Shown here: in pieces, positions 34,974 through 45,448 of the stretch
How positions within the stretch are numbered: the first letter of the stretch is position 1
Layout of the letters: the number at the start of each line of letters is the position of its first letter
Origin: Laguncularia racemosa
Lineage: Eukaryota > Streptophyta > Magnoliopsida > Myrtales > Combretaceae
Direction: 5' to 3'
DNA: 64,000 bases
Assembly (NCBI GenBank): GCA_037954665.1
Contig: JBBMOL010000046.1
Span: forward strand, 2,030,501 to 2,094,500
Position numbers and translations under genes: made by a program
The notes under the pieces: model-generated
What the model was told of the DNA's origin: nothing
The model's input: only the letters and a program-made list of their open reading frames with translations
The model's database searches: none

Positions 34974-34989
34974 AAAAAAAAAAAAAAAA
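34974..34989 (+). other. Poly(A) tail of LINE-C
   Basis: A run of 16 A's ends the element; hAT sequence resumes immediately. Confidence 0.85.
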
Positions 34990-35343
34990 CTTACCAGCAT
35001 GATCAATTATCATATCACCAACATCATTATATCTAGGAATTTGACTCAAATGACACTTTTCTCTATGTTGACGTAAAGATGAAGTTCCGTGTGAATGTAC
35101 ACCAATAACATATTCCTTCCTACATGCTTTACATTTAGCCCTATTTTTACCATCCTTCCCAATACCAATTTTTGTAAATATTTCCCAAACCTCAAAAGAA
35201 GAGCTACCTACTCGAGCCTTCTTACCTACATGTTCTTCAGATTAAGAAGATCCTGGTTGTAGATTATCGTTACGCCCACCGACTTCAGACACATCATCCA
35301 CATTAATAGGTTCCATTGCAGTCTCATTACTTGGGGGATCCAT
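34989..35343 (-). pseudogene. hAT transposase N-terminus with BED zinc finger
   Basis: On the minus strand the ATG at 35343 opens MDPPSNETAMEPINVDDVSE. A stop follows QPGSS. The BED finger shows WEIFTKIGIGKDGKNRAKC with the CKAC pair and, further on, a TSSLRQHREKC end (about 35040-35190) that would bind the element ends. The frame runs on to IIDHAGK and is then cut by LINE-C. Confidence 0.85.
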
Positions 35344-36320
35344 TCTGTAAATATATTTCAACATTGATATATATACTACAACAAAAATATGATATATTTA
35401 TTTTTTAGTTTCTTACAAAGTGTATCGATACCTTAATTAATTCCATAAAAAAAATTAAAATTTCCTTCTTATGATAATATAGAAAATGTTATTAGTAGTA
35501 GTACACTTATTTTACAAAATCTTTCTATTTATATATATAAGATTATAATTTATAAAATATAAATATAGTCACCGCACTAGCCATCGTCAGTTCATCACTG
35601 TCATGGCATCACCACCGGCATTGCCTATCCAAACAACCAAACCTAAACATGAAACACTCGAATCGAACCCCAAACCTTTGGCCCAAACCCCCACTACCTA
35701 ACCAGCTAATCGTAAACCTCAGTCCCCAAATAGCCAAACCCTAACCGAAAGGCCAAAACCAATAGTGCAATAGGCAGCCAACGACCCAACAAAACACTTG
35801 ACACAGTTACACCAACAGTCCACCGGAACACCACCACACCACAGCCAGCCAGTCCACACTCCACAACCACAAGCAATGAAAAAGAAAAAAAAAAGATAAA
35901 TAAATAGGAGGGCGACTTATAGTTACCAAGGACAGTCTGGTTCGGGAAGGAGGTGAGGTCGGAGGTGATGGAGTAGTAGAGACCAGTCTGGTTTGATCCG
36001 AGATGCCATCGGCTAGTAACGAGTCTGACGAGTGACGATTGAATTATGAATTGTAATGGTTAATGCTTTGCTAAAGGCTGGGGAAGAGAAAGAGCTGCAC
36101 GGCATGGGGGAAGAGAAAGAGCTGCCAATGGCACAGTCGTCTGACTCGTCCTATCGTCCTTGTCCCGTCGCCAATGTCTGTCACTGTCGGTCAGTCTTTA
36201 GGCCGTCAGTCACGGTCACTGTAGCCTCAAGTGTCACGTCTGCGGTCTTTCTTGGCATTGGCATTTCTTTTTTGCGTGCCAATGGGCAAACCTACGCCCG
36301 CGGTGAGTTGCCCACCCCGC
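35344..36320. other. hAT 5' leader and subterminal region
   Basis: AT-rich near the gene, then a C/A-rich stretch (35600-35880), then GC-rich sequence with a direct repeat of 'gaagagaaagagctgc' (two copies, 36083-36125) and several GAC/GTC-rich words (36130-36250). The open frames at 36056-36560 lie across these repeats and over the element end, so they are not accepted as genes. Confidence 0.6.
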
Positions 36321-36340
36321 CCCGCAAATTCCCAGCTCTA
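36321..36340 (-). repeat. hAT terminal inverted repeat, right
   Basis: 'cccgcaaattcccagctcta'; complement of the left repeat apart from c/t and a short indel. Followed by the 8-bp duplication 'cttactgt' (36341-36348). Confidence 0.75.
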
Positions 36341-36348
36341 CTTACTGT

Positions 36349-36872
36349 ACTGTGTGCAAATGCGTAGTAGTATGTCTTCCTATATCCACATCTCTAAGTG
36401 CCTACACCACTTCTTTATGGAGAAAGCCTATAAAGTGTATTGGGGGCAAATATGCTCATGCAATAGACTAGTGGAATGCGTTGTATCATTCTCATATTTA
36501 AAAGAATGGTTAACCCTAGCCGACAATGACATGGGGGAATCTATTGAATTGACTAATTGATGGCACTGGTATTAGTTCCAACTTGGAGGATGTTTCTTTC
36601 ATTCCTAACTCAAATGAATAAGGGTGCAAAGAGTTTTTGTTTTATCTCAATGCTTATTATGCTTGGAAGGATAGAGTTGGTGGGAACAAAAGCAAAGAAT
36701 TGTTATATCATTTGGTTGTAGTTTTTTAGGAGTCTTTTTTACTTGTCCAAACTTTTCTATTTTCTTTTCCTTTCTCTTCGAATTATCCTTTGCAATGCAG
36801 TATTGCTTTCTTTCTTGCAGTATTCAAGCTATCACTTGGATACCGTGAGTGGAATAAGTACCTTTTTTTGGG
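36349..36872. other. Intron sequence between hAT and Copia-3
   Basis: No coding domain or element end. Pyrimidine-rich stretches near 36730-36830 carry two 'tgcag' acceptor-like sites, but no exon of the aminoacylase follows them. Confidence 0.5.
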
Positions 36873-36877
36873 AAAAG

Positions 36878-37119
36878 TGTCGAGATGTGATGAAGTTGTA
36901 AATACTAATTTTGCAAGCTATAAGAACAGATTAGGAAGCTGTAATTATCTTAAGAGAAATCGGTGGAAATCCCTTGATTGGAGGGATTTAATTAGTATGA
37001 TTATTTCCTTTTTTAGGGGTGATTTAATTTTTCTTTTTTGCTTTTTGTTGTACTATAAAAGGCCATGTACACTCCTATTAACAAAATGAGAATAAGAATT
37101 ATTTTTCTAGTTTGCTATA
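36878..37119 (+). repeat. 5' LTR of Copia-3
   Basis: Termini TG...TA. A TATA-like 'tactataaaagg' near 37051 probably marks the promoter. Confidence 0.88.
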
Positions 37120-37133
37120 TGGTATCAAAGCTC
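37120..37133 (+). other. Primer binding site of Copia-3
   Basis: 'tggtatcaaagctc' adjoins the 5' LTR; one base differs from the initiator Met-tRNA type site of Copia-1. Confidence 0.85.
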
Positions 37134-37250
37134 TAGGCTTCCTTCCTAAGGTTTCTATTTACCTTCTTTCAGCCTTCATAGCTAGTTTTCTTTAGTCTTT
37201 TTTTTTTTTTGTCTAACAGCCTTAATTGTTGGACATCACTTTCTATCATT

Positions 37251-37535
37251 ATGTCCGAAATTATCAATAGCCCTAAAACATCAGAAGACTCCAATAATGC
37301 CTAGAAAATTAGAGAATTACAAAATGTTCAGACCTCCAATAGACTCAATGGGAAGGACTATCTCAAATGGTTGTAACTTGTTTACACATACCTCAAGGGC
37401 AAAAGGAAACTTAATCATCTTATGATAGAGATCAGGGCATTACACCCTTTGCAAAAGTCTACTGGAGAAGAACATGTGGAAAGTAGATTAGGTGTAATTC
37501 ATCAAGCTTGGGTAGAGTTAGTGGAAGCCAGATAA
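37251..37535 (+). pseudogene. Copia-3 gag N-terminal remnant
   Basis: The ATG at 37251 (MSEIINSPKTSEDSNNA) is followed by stops and then LNGKDYLKWL-LVYTYLKGK, the conserved gag start in which the host-type (N/K)YLxW motif is visible. Gag then ends in unrelated text near 37535; the capsid and knuckle are missing. Confidence 0.75.
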
Positions 37536-38145
37536 GTGAGACGTGTGGCGGATAGGAAAAAGGCACATGTAGCAAGAGGCAGGGGAAATGTAGATAGTTG
37601 GCAGTAGTGGATTAGTGGGAACAAAATTAGGAGGCCATTGTAACTAACTCATTGCATTATTATTTAAAAGGGAAATTATGAATGAAAAAGTAGACTTTAT
37701 TAGCGAAACAAAAACACCCCTGTTACGTGATATTCTTAGGTTCTCTTCAACGAGCCCAAACCTCTTGAGTAATCATAGGGAAGCTAGGAAGAAAACCAAA
37801 TAAACAAAATCCTAATTTCCTAAATGAGCTAGAGCATCCGAGGACAAGGTTGCAAATGCTTATCACGAACATTTTGGCTTCGAAGCTAATAATTATGGAA
37901 GAATTCATGATTGTCCTATAGCAACTTGAAGCCTTCCTCACCATATATGAGGAAGACTAGCAGCAACTTAAAGCATGCCAGCAATAGCTATTAGTTCAGC
38001 ATGCATCTTTGTTAAAGGAAGTGATAATGTCGGGAAAGATGATAGAAGAGCATAGTAACACTGGAAATGTTAGAGGAGCAACGAGTAGAGGGATTTGCCA
38101 AGGAAAAAGTTTGTTTCAAGGATATTATTTAACTTTGAGAACGAC
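37536..38145 (+). other. Unassigned interior of Copia-3
   Basis: No integrase or RT motif is present. A Gln/Leu-rich reading near 37920-38060 is interrupted by stops. Possibly rearranged gag or captured filler. Confidence 0.4.
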
Positions 38146-38260
38146 ACCATTGGGCATTAATTAGCTGATGTTCTAACAAAGGGGTTAAATAGTTCAAGCT
38201 TTCATGACCTTTTGTTCAAGCTGGGAATTGAAGACATCTATTCCTTAGCTTGAGGGGTAG
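38146..38260 (+). pseudogene. Copia-3 pol C-terminal tail and polypurine tract
   Basis: Reads ADVLTKGLNSSSFHDLLFKL then GIEDIYSLA with a stop at 38251-38253, the standard Copia pol end (compare DILTKALP...DIYSPA in Copia-1). The purine run 'tgaggggtag' abuts the 3' LTR. Confidence 0.82.
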
Positions 38261-38501
38261 TGTCGAGATGTGATGAAGTTGTAAATACTAATTTTACAGG
38301 TTGTAAGAATAGATTAAGAAGCTGTAATTATTTTAGGAGAAATTGGTGGAAATCCCTTGGTTAGAGGGATTTAATTACTATGATTATTTCCTTTTTTAGG
38401 GTGATTTTGTTTTCCTTTTTTGGTTTTTGTTATAGTATAAAAGGCTATGTATACACCTATTAATAAAATGAGAATGAGAATTATTTTTCCAGTTTGCTAT
38501 A
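38261..38501 (+). repeat. 3' LTR of Copia-3
   Basis: Matches 36878-37119 with many substitutions; followed by the duplication aaaag. Confidence 0.88.
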
Positions 38502-38506
38502 AAAAG

Positions 38507-40015
38507 TTTTGTATCTAAGTTCCTTTTTGGGTTCATACTAGATGCATTTCCTCTCTGACCTCTGTGTTTGAGAAATTTATACCAATTCTAACAGGGAATA
38601 GTTGTCAAGTGGAAAATAGCCTCTACTGCATGAATTAATTTGATGCGGTGAAAGAGACACCAGCGCTTAGGATTATGTGGTTCTACAGTTGATGATTTAG
38701 TGTACTCTAGCTGTCCATAATCAGAGCAGTGTTGGGCTCTTAGCTAGGGGTGGTTTTTTCTTTATACCAACAATGGCTTGCATAGAAATAGGACATTGGC
38801 GTACAGAGCCACGGTGTTGACACAGACCATATAATTTGGAACCCTTGAGTTTCCTGTTGTATTCATAACAAAGGAATTGTTTTAAGTCTTAAGCCATAGT
38901 CATTTTGAAGATTCAAGTCATAGATGTAATTTTTGGGCCTTGCAACTAGACTAGAGAAGAATTGATCCGAAGTATGTTTATGTCATATCTTTGGAGTTGT
39001 GAGTGATATTTGTATAAAAAGGGTTAGGGTTTCTCAAAGAGACTCCTATAGTCTCATAAATTACTATAGACTACTCTTAACATCTATTGTAGGCTAATTT
39101 TAAAAGATAACTTTTCTTGCTTGTATTATTAGTGTATTTATACAAGCTTGACAATAGCTAAAAAGGAGACAAACAAGTGTGACATGTAAAATTAAAGGGA
39201 ACAAAATAAAATCTCTCTTGTTCTAAGTCTCTCTTATTATTACTATTTCACTATTTTAATATTCTTGGCATTACTCCCCTCTTGGAAATTGAGCTCATCC
39301 TCAAGCGTGAGTAATTTCTTAATAATTTTTTCTTTTATCCCTCTAGATCCTGCTCCGTGAAAGTGGGAAAGTCTAGCTTCTTATAACATGAGACTGGATA
39401 ATCATTTTGCTGTTCAGGTCAAATTGCAAGGTGAGAATGCTAGTCAAACCCTAGTCAACAAGTTAGCCTAACTCTTGGTCAATTTGTTGGTCAAACCCTG
39501 GATTTGGGTATTGTTAAGCTTGGTAACCCTTCTAACATAATTGACATTGGTAAAGGACAAATTGTTTCGAGGAAGGGTTCGAATTTAGCCAGATCTCCTC
39601 CTAAGCTGTTAGCATATGGGGGATGAAGTTGCACTAGCTGGACATCATGAGAAAGCTTGCATGGTGGCTAATGAAGCAATTTTCATAGTGTCATAGTGAA
39701 GCAGGTTGGGTCATGCATCCATAGGTTGTCTTGTGTGCAACCAGATTGTAGGTCAGATCATATGCTTGAAGAGCATGCATTGAGTTGTGCACAAGGGGAA
39801 TAAATGAAGAGTCCCACTTGGGTTGGCTGGTCATCACTGAGCTTATGTTATATTATAATCTGGTCACTTACCTTTGCTAAGTCACCCCATCAACATCCAG
39901 GCACTAGTGACAACTTTTACTTTTTTCTTTAAGCATTTTCTTGAAGGAGCACAATGAATTGTTTTAGAATATAGATCCATGAGGATTGGCTCTTATACCA
40001 AGCTGTTATGGGCCT
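38507..40015 (-). mobile_element. Candidate Ty3-like remnant, minus strand, left part
   Basis: Reading leftwards, 39310-39270 gives a LEDELNFQEG peptide, then a purine tract 'gaggggagt', then an LTR-like start 'tgccaagaat'; this order is typical of the 3' end of Ty3 elements. At 39989-40000 'gctcttatacca' is the complement of a Met-tRNA primer site (11 of 12). Right of it 'tgttatgg...' would be the end of the 5' LTR, continuing at 49751 beyond Copia-2. A TATA-like 'tatttatacaag' occurs at both supposed LTRs (about 39128 and 49938). The interior is only 0.7 kb and non-coding. The LTR pair was not convincingly aligned. Confidence 0.4.
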
Positions 40016-40223
40016 TGTTGAGAAAAAAATAAAAAAGATTTTACTAATGTTGTAGATCTCTCTAATTTACAATTTATTTTATTTTATATATACAATTTTG
40101 TTACACTAAAAAAAGAAAAGTCTACAGTTGATTACAACTAATTTCCTTAACTTATTAGCCTTGATTTCCTCCATTAACTTTCTTGAAATATTTCCTAAGA
40201 TTACTCATAAGAGATTTCTTGCA
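40016..40223 (-). repeat. 3' LTR of Copia-2
   Basis: Complement begins tgcaagaaatc and ends ...tctcaaca. It differs from the 5' LTR at many sites, so the insertion is old. Confidence 0.87.
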
Positions 40224-40235
40224 CTCCTCCTTAAG
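40224..40235 (-). other. Polypurine tract of Copia-2
   Basis: Complement 'cttaaggaggag' adjoins the 3' LTR and overlaps the end of pol. Confidence 0.85.
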
Positions 40236-40925
40236 CTGGTGAATATAGATCTTCCATTCCCAGCTTGCTAACATTCTCATGAAACATGTTGTTACACAAT
40301 CCTTTTGTCATCACATTTGCAAGTTGAAGTCCCCTTGGGACATATGGAGTACAAATCAATCCACTGTCTAGCTTCTCTTTAATAAAGTGCCTGTCCATCT
40401 CTATCTGTTTCGTTTGGTCATGTTGTATTGAGTCATGAGTTATACTTATAGCTAATTTGTTATCATAATATAGCTTCATTAGTTTGCTCTATTGAATCTT
40501 TAGGTCCTCTAGGATAATTTTAACCCACAATAATTCACATACTCCTGCTGCCATAGCTTTAAACTCTACTTCAGCACTTGACCTTGTAACCACACTCTAT
40601 TTCTTACTTCTCCAAGATATCAAGTTTCCTCTAAGGAAGGTACAATAGCTTGAAGTTGATCACTTGTCAACTAGAGACCTTGCAAAGTCCACATTTGTGT
40701 AAATTGCCAGATCAATTGCAGATTCCTTTTTGAACAAAATTCTCTTCCTTGGATGTGCCTTTAAGTAATGAAGCACTCTATAGATTGCCTATAGGTGAAC
40801 TTCTTTAGGATCATGCATAAATTGACCAATAACACTAACTGAGTAAGCTATATCTAGCCTAGTATGTGCAAGATAGATAAGTTTTCCAACAAGTCTTTAG
40901 TCTGTCCATTGCCTTATCTTCATGA
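40231..40925 (-). pseudogene. Copia-2 pol: RNase H domain
   Basis: Reads LVGKLIYLAHTRLDIAYSVS, QFMHDPKE, SSAEVEFKAMAAGVCELLW, KLYYDNKLAISI, HDQTKQIEMDRHF and LANVMTKGL, ending DLYSPA with a stop at 40231. Several Trp/Gln codons have become stops. The domain would degrade RNA in the RNA-DNA hybrid. Confidence 0.88.
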
Positions 40926-41400
40926 GCTTTACTTAATCTATGATTTTGTTTCCTTGAGTAGGTCCCATTCTTCTCTAATTCATCCATTTCTACTTCCATA
41001 GCAAGTCATCATCCTTTCTTTAACAATGCTTTAGACAAAGAGTTAGGAATATAAACCGTGTTTAAGGTGGAAAGGAAACTTTGATGGCTTGGAGAAAACT
41101 TATCAAAAGACGTAAAGTGAGACAATGGGTATAGGGGTCTTTTGGTGCATTTTCGGGTCTTTTTTCTTATAGTAATAGGCAGATATAGGTCTTGGTCAAG
41201 GCTAAGAAGCTTGGGACAAGGTGGTTTAGGGTTGGTAGAAGGATGAGTTGTTGGTAGTGTAGAATTCAGATTTGAATCACTCCTTGTTAGCTCATTTCTA
41301 GAGCTTGGTTCAGAAGATTGTTCTTTCCTTGTAGTCACAATCAGATCTCCTCTCCTTGTATACTCTTGGTCAAACCGAAACCAGTCAAAAGTGTTACCAT
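40926..41400 (-). pseudogene. Copia-2 pol: linker and truncated RT
   Basis: A Pro/Ser-rich linker (LPITIRKKTRKCTKRP, then FTSFDKFSPSHQSFLSTLNT) leads to the first residues of RT (MDELEKNGT). The text then jumps to an NHRLSKAHEDKAMD segment that normally lies after the RT. The whole catalytic RT, including YVDD, is missing. Confidence 0.82.
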
Positions 41401-41649
41401 CTCCTTCCCTTTTTTTCTTCTAACCCATCAAATTGTGGAATTGACTCTTGAGATTCAGATTTAAACAACTTTAGTGGTGGAAAGTTTGACTCCTTATCTT
41501 CCAGTGTATGTGACTATCCCTAAAGATAAAGAGTGCTGAAATAGGGTTTATTTTTAATAAATGTAACATCGGTCGAGACATAGAGTTTTTTAGTAGGTGG
41601 ATGATAACATTTGTAACCCTTTTGAGTAGATGATTACCCCACAAAGACA

Positions 41650-42540
41650 CACTAAAGAGCATGGGGATCTAACTTCCTACGGTTATGACTATGGACGTAG
41701 ACAAAGGAAGTACACCCAAAAACCCGAGGAGTGAGATTGAAGGAAGATCGAATATCGGAGTAGAATTTGGACAGATTTTTTAGTAGACTTTGAAACCTCA
41801 AGACCTTAGAAGGAATTCTATTTATAACGTAAGCTAATGTGAGTATAGCTTCTCGCTAATATGTTTTTGGCACATTTTGTTGAAATAATAAGGCTCTAGT
41901 GCACTTAAGAAGATGTTGGTTTTTTTCTTTTTGCCTCTCTATTTTTTCGTGGAGTTGTCATACAAGATGATTCGTGTATGATTCCTTCTTTTTGGAAATA
42001 TAGACTTAAGATTTGATTAAAATAATCTCAAGCATTGTCCAAACGAAAGTGTTTTATTTTGTTGCCAAAATGATTTTGAATCATTGCATGAAAGTTAGGA
42101 AAAATATAACTTACATTAGACTTATTTTTGAGTAAATAGATCCAAGAGACTCTTGTGCAATCATTAATAAACGTTACAGACCACTTAGATCCTAAGATGT
42201 TTGGAATAGTTGATGGCTCCCAAATATCACTACGGATTAAAAATAAAGGAAAAGAAGATCTTTTATTATTGATGGAAAATGGTTCATGAGTTTGTTTCGC
42301 ATACTCACAAATATCACATTGAAAAGACTGAACATCAAATCCCTTAAACAAAGAGGGAAACATTATTTTCAATGCAAGAAAAGACACATGACCTAAGCAC
42401 CTATGATGTAACTAGATGACATCTTTATTGGAAGAAGAAAACAATGTGGACATGGTAGATTCATTGAATTCCGGTTAACTTGATGTTTCTAAGTAATAGA
42501 GTCCATTATGTTCCTTAACAAGTCCAATCTTCTTTCCCGA
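41650..42540 (-). pseudogene. Copia-2 pol: integrase
   Basis: The pre-integrase text GLVKEHNGLYYLETS and a degraded HHRCLGHVSFLAL finger precede CDICEYAKQTH. The core has RSDIWEPS (first Asp), FRLDNAKDYF (second Asp) and a damaged TTPRKNREAKRK block where the catalytic Glu should be. Stops are frequent after 42028. Confidence 0.82.
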
Positions 42541-42819
42541 ACCCTGGTCTTAAAATTCACAATAGGAATCATGAAATATAACATAGTTAGTTAGATCTTT
42601 TGTAAGTTTTTGTATGGAAATCAAATTTGTAGATAATTGGGGAACGTGAAGAACATTTTTAAGTACCAATTATAGGGTAACCTGGACATCTCCTATTCTT
42701 GCTACTGTGGTTGTAGAAACATCAGCAACAACAATCTTTCTATTGCTAGAACAAGGGTTATAGGTTTTGAATTTATTTGAAATATGGGTCATATGATCCG
42801 TAGCACCAGAGTCAAGAAT
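42541..42819 (-). pseudogene. Copia-2 pol: aspartic protease
   Basis: Begins ILDSGATDHMTH, the protease active site (DSG variant of DTG), then NRKIVVADVSTTTVARIGDV. Later parts lie in shifted frames. Confidence 0.78.
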
Positions 42820-43930
42820 TCAGGCATTCCTATGCTCATTACCTAAAGCATTTAACTTAGGAGAGATTATATCCTCACCTAAAAGGGTTAATGAACACAT
42901 ACCTTGATTCATTAGTTGAGAGTTGTTAGTGGCTGGTTTTTCAGTAGTCCTCAACATACTTTTAATCTTCTCAATTTCCTCCATATTAAATCCTCCAAAT
43001 GCTTGAGTTGAATCTTGAATTGACACATGAGTCTGCCTATGTTGACCACCTTTCGATCCCCATTAACGACCGGATGGTTTCCTATGTAATTTCCAACATT
43101 GTTCTTTGGTGTGTCGTGGTTTCTTGCAATATGTGCACCACAACTCTTCATGATCCTTTTTGCACACTTGATTGATTGGTCTTGTTTGCAGCAGTTTTAT
43201 CCAATTCAAGCCCCTAAGGTTTAGAGCTTAGAAGAGCAAACTTTTCAGTTGAAGGCAACTCTAACATAATGCCCCTATAATTCTATTTTGCACAAACCAA
43301 GGATATTGCTTTAATTAGAGAGGGAAATTTAGGTCTACTTAGAATCTGAATTCGCATAAGATCAAATTCAGAATTTAGACCAATCAAGAAATCATAAACT
43401 TAGTCCCTTTCTATAAACTTTTTAATGACCATTGCACATTTACTACAGTTCAAATCAAGTGTCTTGTAATAATCCAGTTCCTACCACTAGTTTTGCAGAA
43501 AATTGGCACACTCCATCACTGTTTTTGTCCCTTGTTTTGCTCCAGTTGTCTTCGTCTTGATATCATATATAAGGGCTACATCATTGACCTATGAATATGT
43601 CTCATTAAGGGCTTCCTAAATCACCTTTGCTATAGGAAGAAACATGCATATATCATTGATTTTAGGGGTCATGGAATTCCATAACTACGACATGATCATT
43701 GAATCCTCTTCTTCCCATGCTTTAAATCCTGGCGTTCCGCTCTTCGGTGTTGACTCCAATAGATGACTTAGCTTTCCTTTTCCTTTTAGGAATGTTTGAA
43801 CTAGTTGAGACCACTTCAAATAATTTTTTTCATTTAGTCTATATGCTGCCTGAATGTTCTAAAGCTTTGTTGTGCTTCATTTAATATGATTTTTCTCTGT
43901 GATGGAATATGATTAAATAATAGGTAAAGA
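42820..43930 (-). pseudogene. Copia-2 gag
   Basis: Reading leftwards: RLNEKNYLKWSQLVQTFLKG, KGKLSHLLES, FKAWEEEDSMIMS, a FLIGLNSEFDLMRIQILSR block, and a zinc knuckle WCTYCKKPRHTKEQCWKLH, near 43075-43130, with the Gly before His changed to Arg. It runs into the protease at about 42819. Multiple stops. The frame start is not preserved clearly. Confidence 0.82.
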
Positions 43931-43981
43931 AAAAAAAAGAACATAAAAATGAAGGTTGAAAAAATACGAAATGGACCAGCA

Positions 43982-44004
43982 ATTAAGGCTATGATTACTA
44001 GATG
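43982..44004 (+). repeat. Candidate target-site duplication of LINE-D (left)
   Basis: 'attaaggctatgatta' matches 'attaaggttgggatta' at 49117-49132 at 13 of 16 positions, on either side of LINE-D and within the Copia-2 leader. Confidence 0.6.
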
Positions 44005-44159
44005 TCAAAATTTGCTGTAGTGTGGCTAGAGAGAGAAAATGCTCTCCCTTCTCTCTAACTTTGCCAAACCTAACCCCCTTAAAAGACCACATCTTTTAGC
44101 TTAAATCAAACACTTAACCTTCAATTATTAATCTAAAATAACAAAATTAATGCACATAT

Positions 44160-45428
44160 ATGGCAAGCGGTTCATCTAACTGCAAGCAATCCAGTGGTTT
44201 CCACCATTCACTAGGAGCAAGGTTTCCTCAAAGCCACAACTTTGGAATCTAAGGCTCCACATCTGGGATATCTGATCTGGATTCCCCTATTGTAGTCGAA
44301 TCATACCCAACCATGGTAACCAAAGATTACAAGATGGGAGAAAAGGACATTTTTACATTGGGTGTCCAAGAAGGTGAAGATGATTTTAGCCTTGGCGGAA
44401 ATTCCTATGTGAAAAAAGGGAAGTTATCTTATACCAATACAAACAGTCAAGCCAAATCCTTTAAATCATTGGGTAATTCTACATTGGGGCAAATGAATGA
44501 CGTGTTGGATGAGATTGAGAGACAAAATAACAAATTAGATTAGCCAAATCCACCACTAAGAAGTTTCACTGAAGCTGTTGGAGCCACACATCTTTGCCCC
44601 CAATAGCCGGAATTTAAATTGGAATATCATCCTCCCATCTCTCGTAGCGTGTTACCTAAAGTTAGACCTCCTGGGAACATACCCTTGTTGGCTTTTTCTT
44701 AAGGAAGCGAATAGCATTCTCCCTTATGTAATCTACGACACTAAGAATATGGAAGGATTACGGAATAACAAGTGTCTTTTGCAACAAAGACGGATTTTTC
44801 TATGTCTATTTTGCAAATGACACATTCCTTAATAATATCCTAGAGAGGCCATGGTTTTTTACTAGAAGATTATTGATTCTCCAAAAATGGCAGATTGGGA
44901 TGCCTTTAACTAAACCACAACCTTCACAAGTTCCAACATGGATGATCTTTTCTGGCCTTCCTTGCGAATACCTCCATTCAGTGGGGGTAAGCTACATCGC
45001 AAGTGCCGTTGGAAAGCTTATCCAAGCTGATACGCTCACGACATGCCAAGCAAGAGCTAATCAAGCAAGATTAATGGTGGAAGTGGATGCAACCGAGGAA
45101 GCCATACACCTTGTGGAACTGGAAAGAGAAGATGGAACATCCATGCAAATATCGGTTGAATACTAATGGCTCCCACCACGTTACTCAACATGTAAAGTCT
45201 TTGGACATACATGTAACACAAGTAAACTATCAGACAGTCATCCATCATTAGTAAGGAACCAAGTAAGGAACAAAATGAAGCCACACCAGCCAATCAAAAG
45301 CTGTTCGGTACACTTAGAAGGCATGAGATGATAAACTCAACATCTTCAAGTGATGGCAGGTCATCTGGTTCAAGTGGCAAGAAGAAGAAGAAGAAGAAGG
45401 TTTACAAACGCTAGAGGCAGTATACTTA
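44160..45428 (+). pseudogene. LINE-D ORF1 (DUF4283 / zinc-knuckle protein)
   Basis: The ATG at 44160 (MASGSSNCKQSSGFHH) reads on to a TAA after 31 codons and then an acidic linker (DIFTLGVQEGEDDFSLGG). After stops and shifts: SFTEAVGATHLCPQ, the DUF4283-like part (44660-44930), GLPCEYLHSVGVSYIASAVG, VELEREDGTSM and a knuckle-like STCKVFGHTC. A Lys-rich tail ends at about 45428. Confidence 0.85.
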
Positions 45429-45448
45429 ACCATTATCTCCTCATCACA

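Larger units (their letters stand above)
29448..34988 (+). mobile_element. LINE-C (L1 clade) inside the hAT transposase
   Basis: A near full-length element: 5' UTR with the 'agaggaccacttcctttagg' phrase also found in diverged form in LINE-B and LINE-D, ORF1 (29625-31304), ORF2 (31326-34811), 3' UTR ending 'attaataaaatttac', and an A run at 34974-34989. It is in opposite orientation to the hAT gene. Sequence is closest to LINE-A. Many stops and shifts and a diverged target duplication mark it as old, but younger than the hAT it disrupts. Confidence 0.88.
26423..36340 (-). mobile_element. hAT transposon with LINE-C inserted in its transposase
   Basis: Terminal inverted repeats are 'tagagttgggaatgcggg' at the left and the complement of 'cccgcaaattcccagctcta' at the right. 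Both are followed by GC-rich subterminal DNA full of GGGC/CCCG words. The transposase reads right to left: BED zinc finger (35343 down), catalytic region, then the hAT dimerisation domain (to 27470). LINE-C (29448-34988) interrupts it. Without the LINE it is about 4.4 kb. All transposase frames are broken. The type resembles plant RICESLEEPER/DAYSLEEPER-like or Tip100-like hATs. Confidence 0.87.
36878..38501 (+). mobile_element. Copia-3: internally deleted Copia element
   Basis: Two LTRs (36878-37119 and 38261-38501) start 'tgtcgagatg' and end 'gctata', flanked by the 5-bp duplication aaaag (36873-36877 and 38502-38506). Only about 1.1 kb lies between them: a primer site, the start of gag and the last codons of pol. 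The LTRs differ at many positions, so it is much older than Copia-1. It inserted after the host intron was in place. Confidence 0.88.

Noticed and set aside
36056..36560. Two open frames of about 100 codons at the hAT right end
   Set aside because: They cross direct repeats, and one runs over the TIR and target duplication into host DNA.
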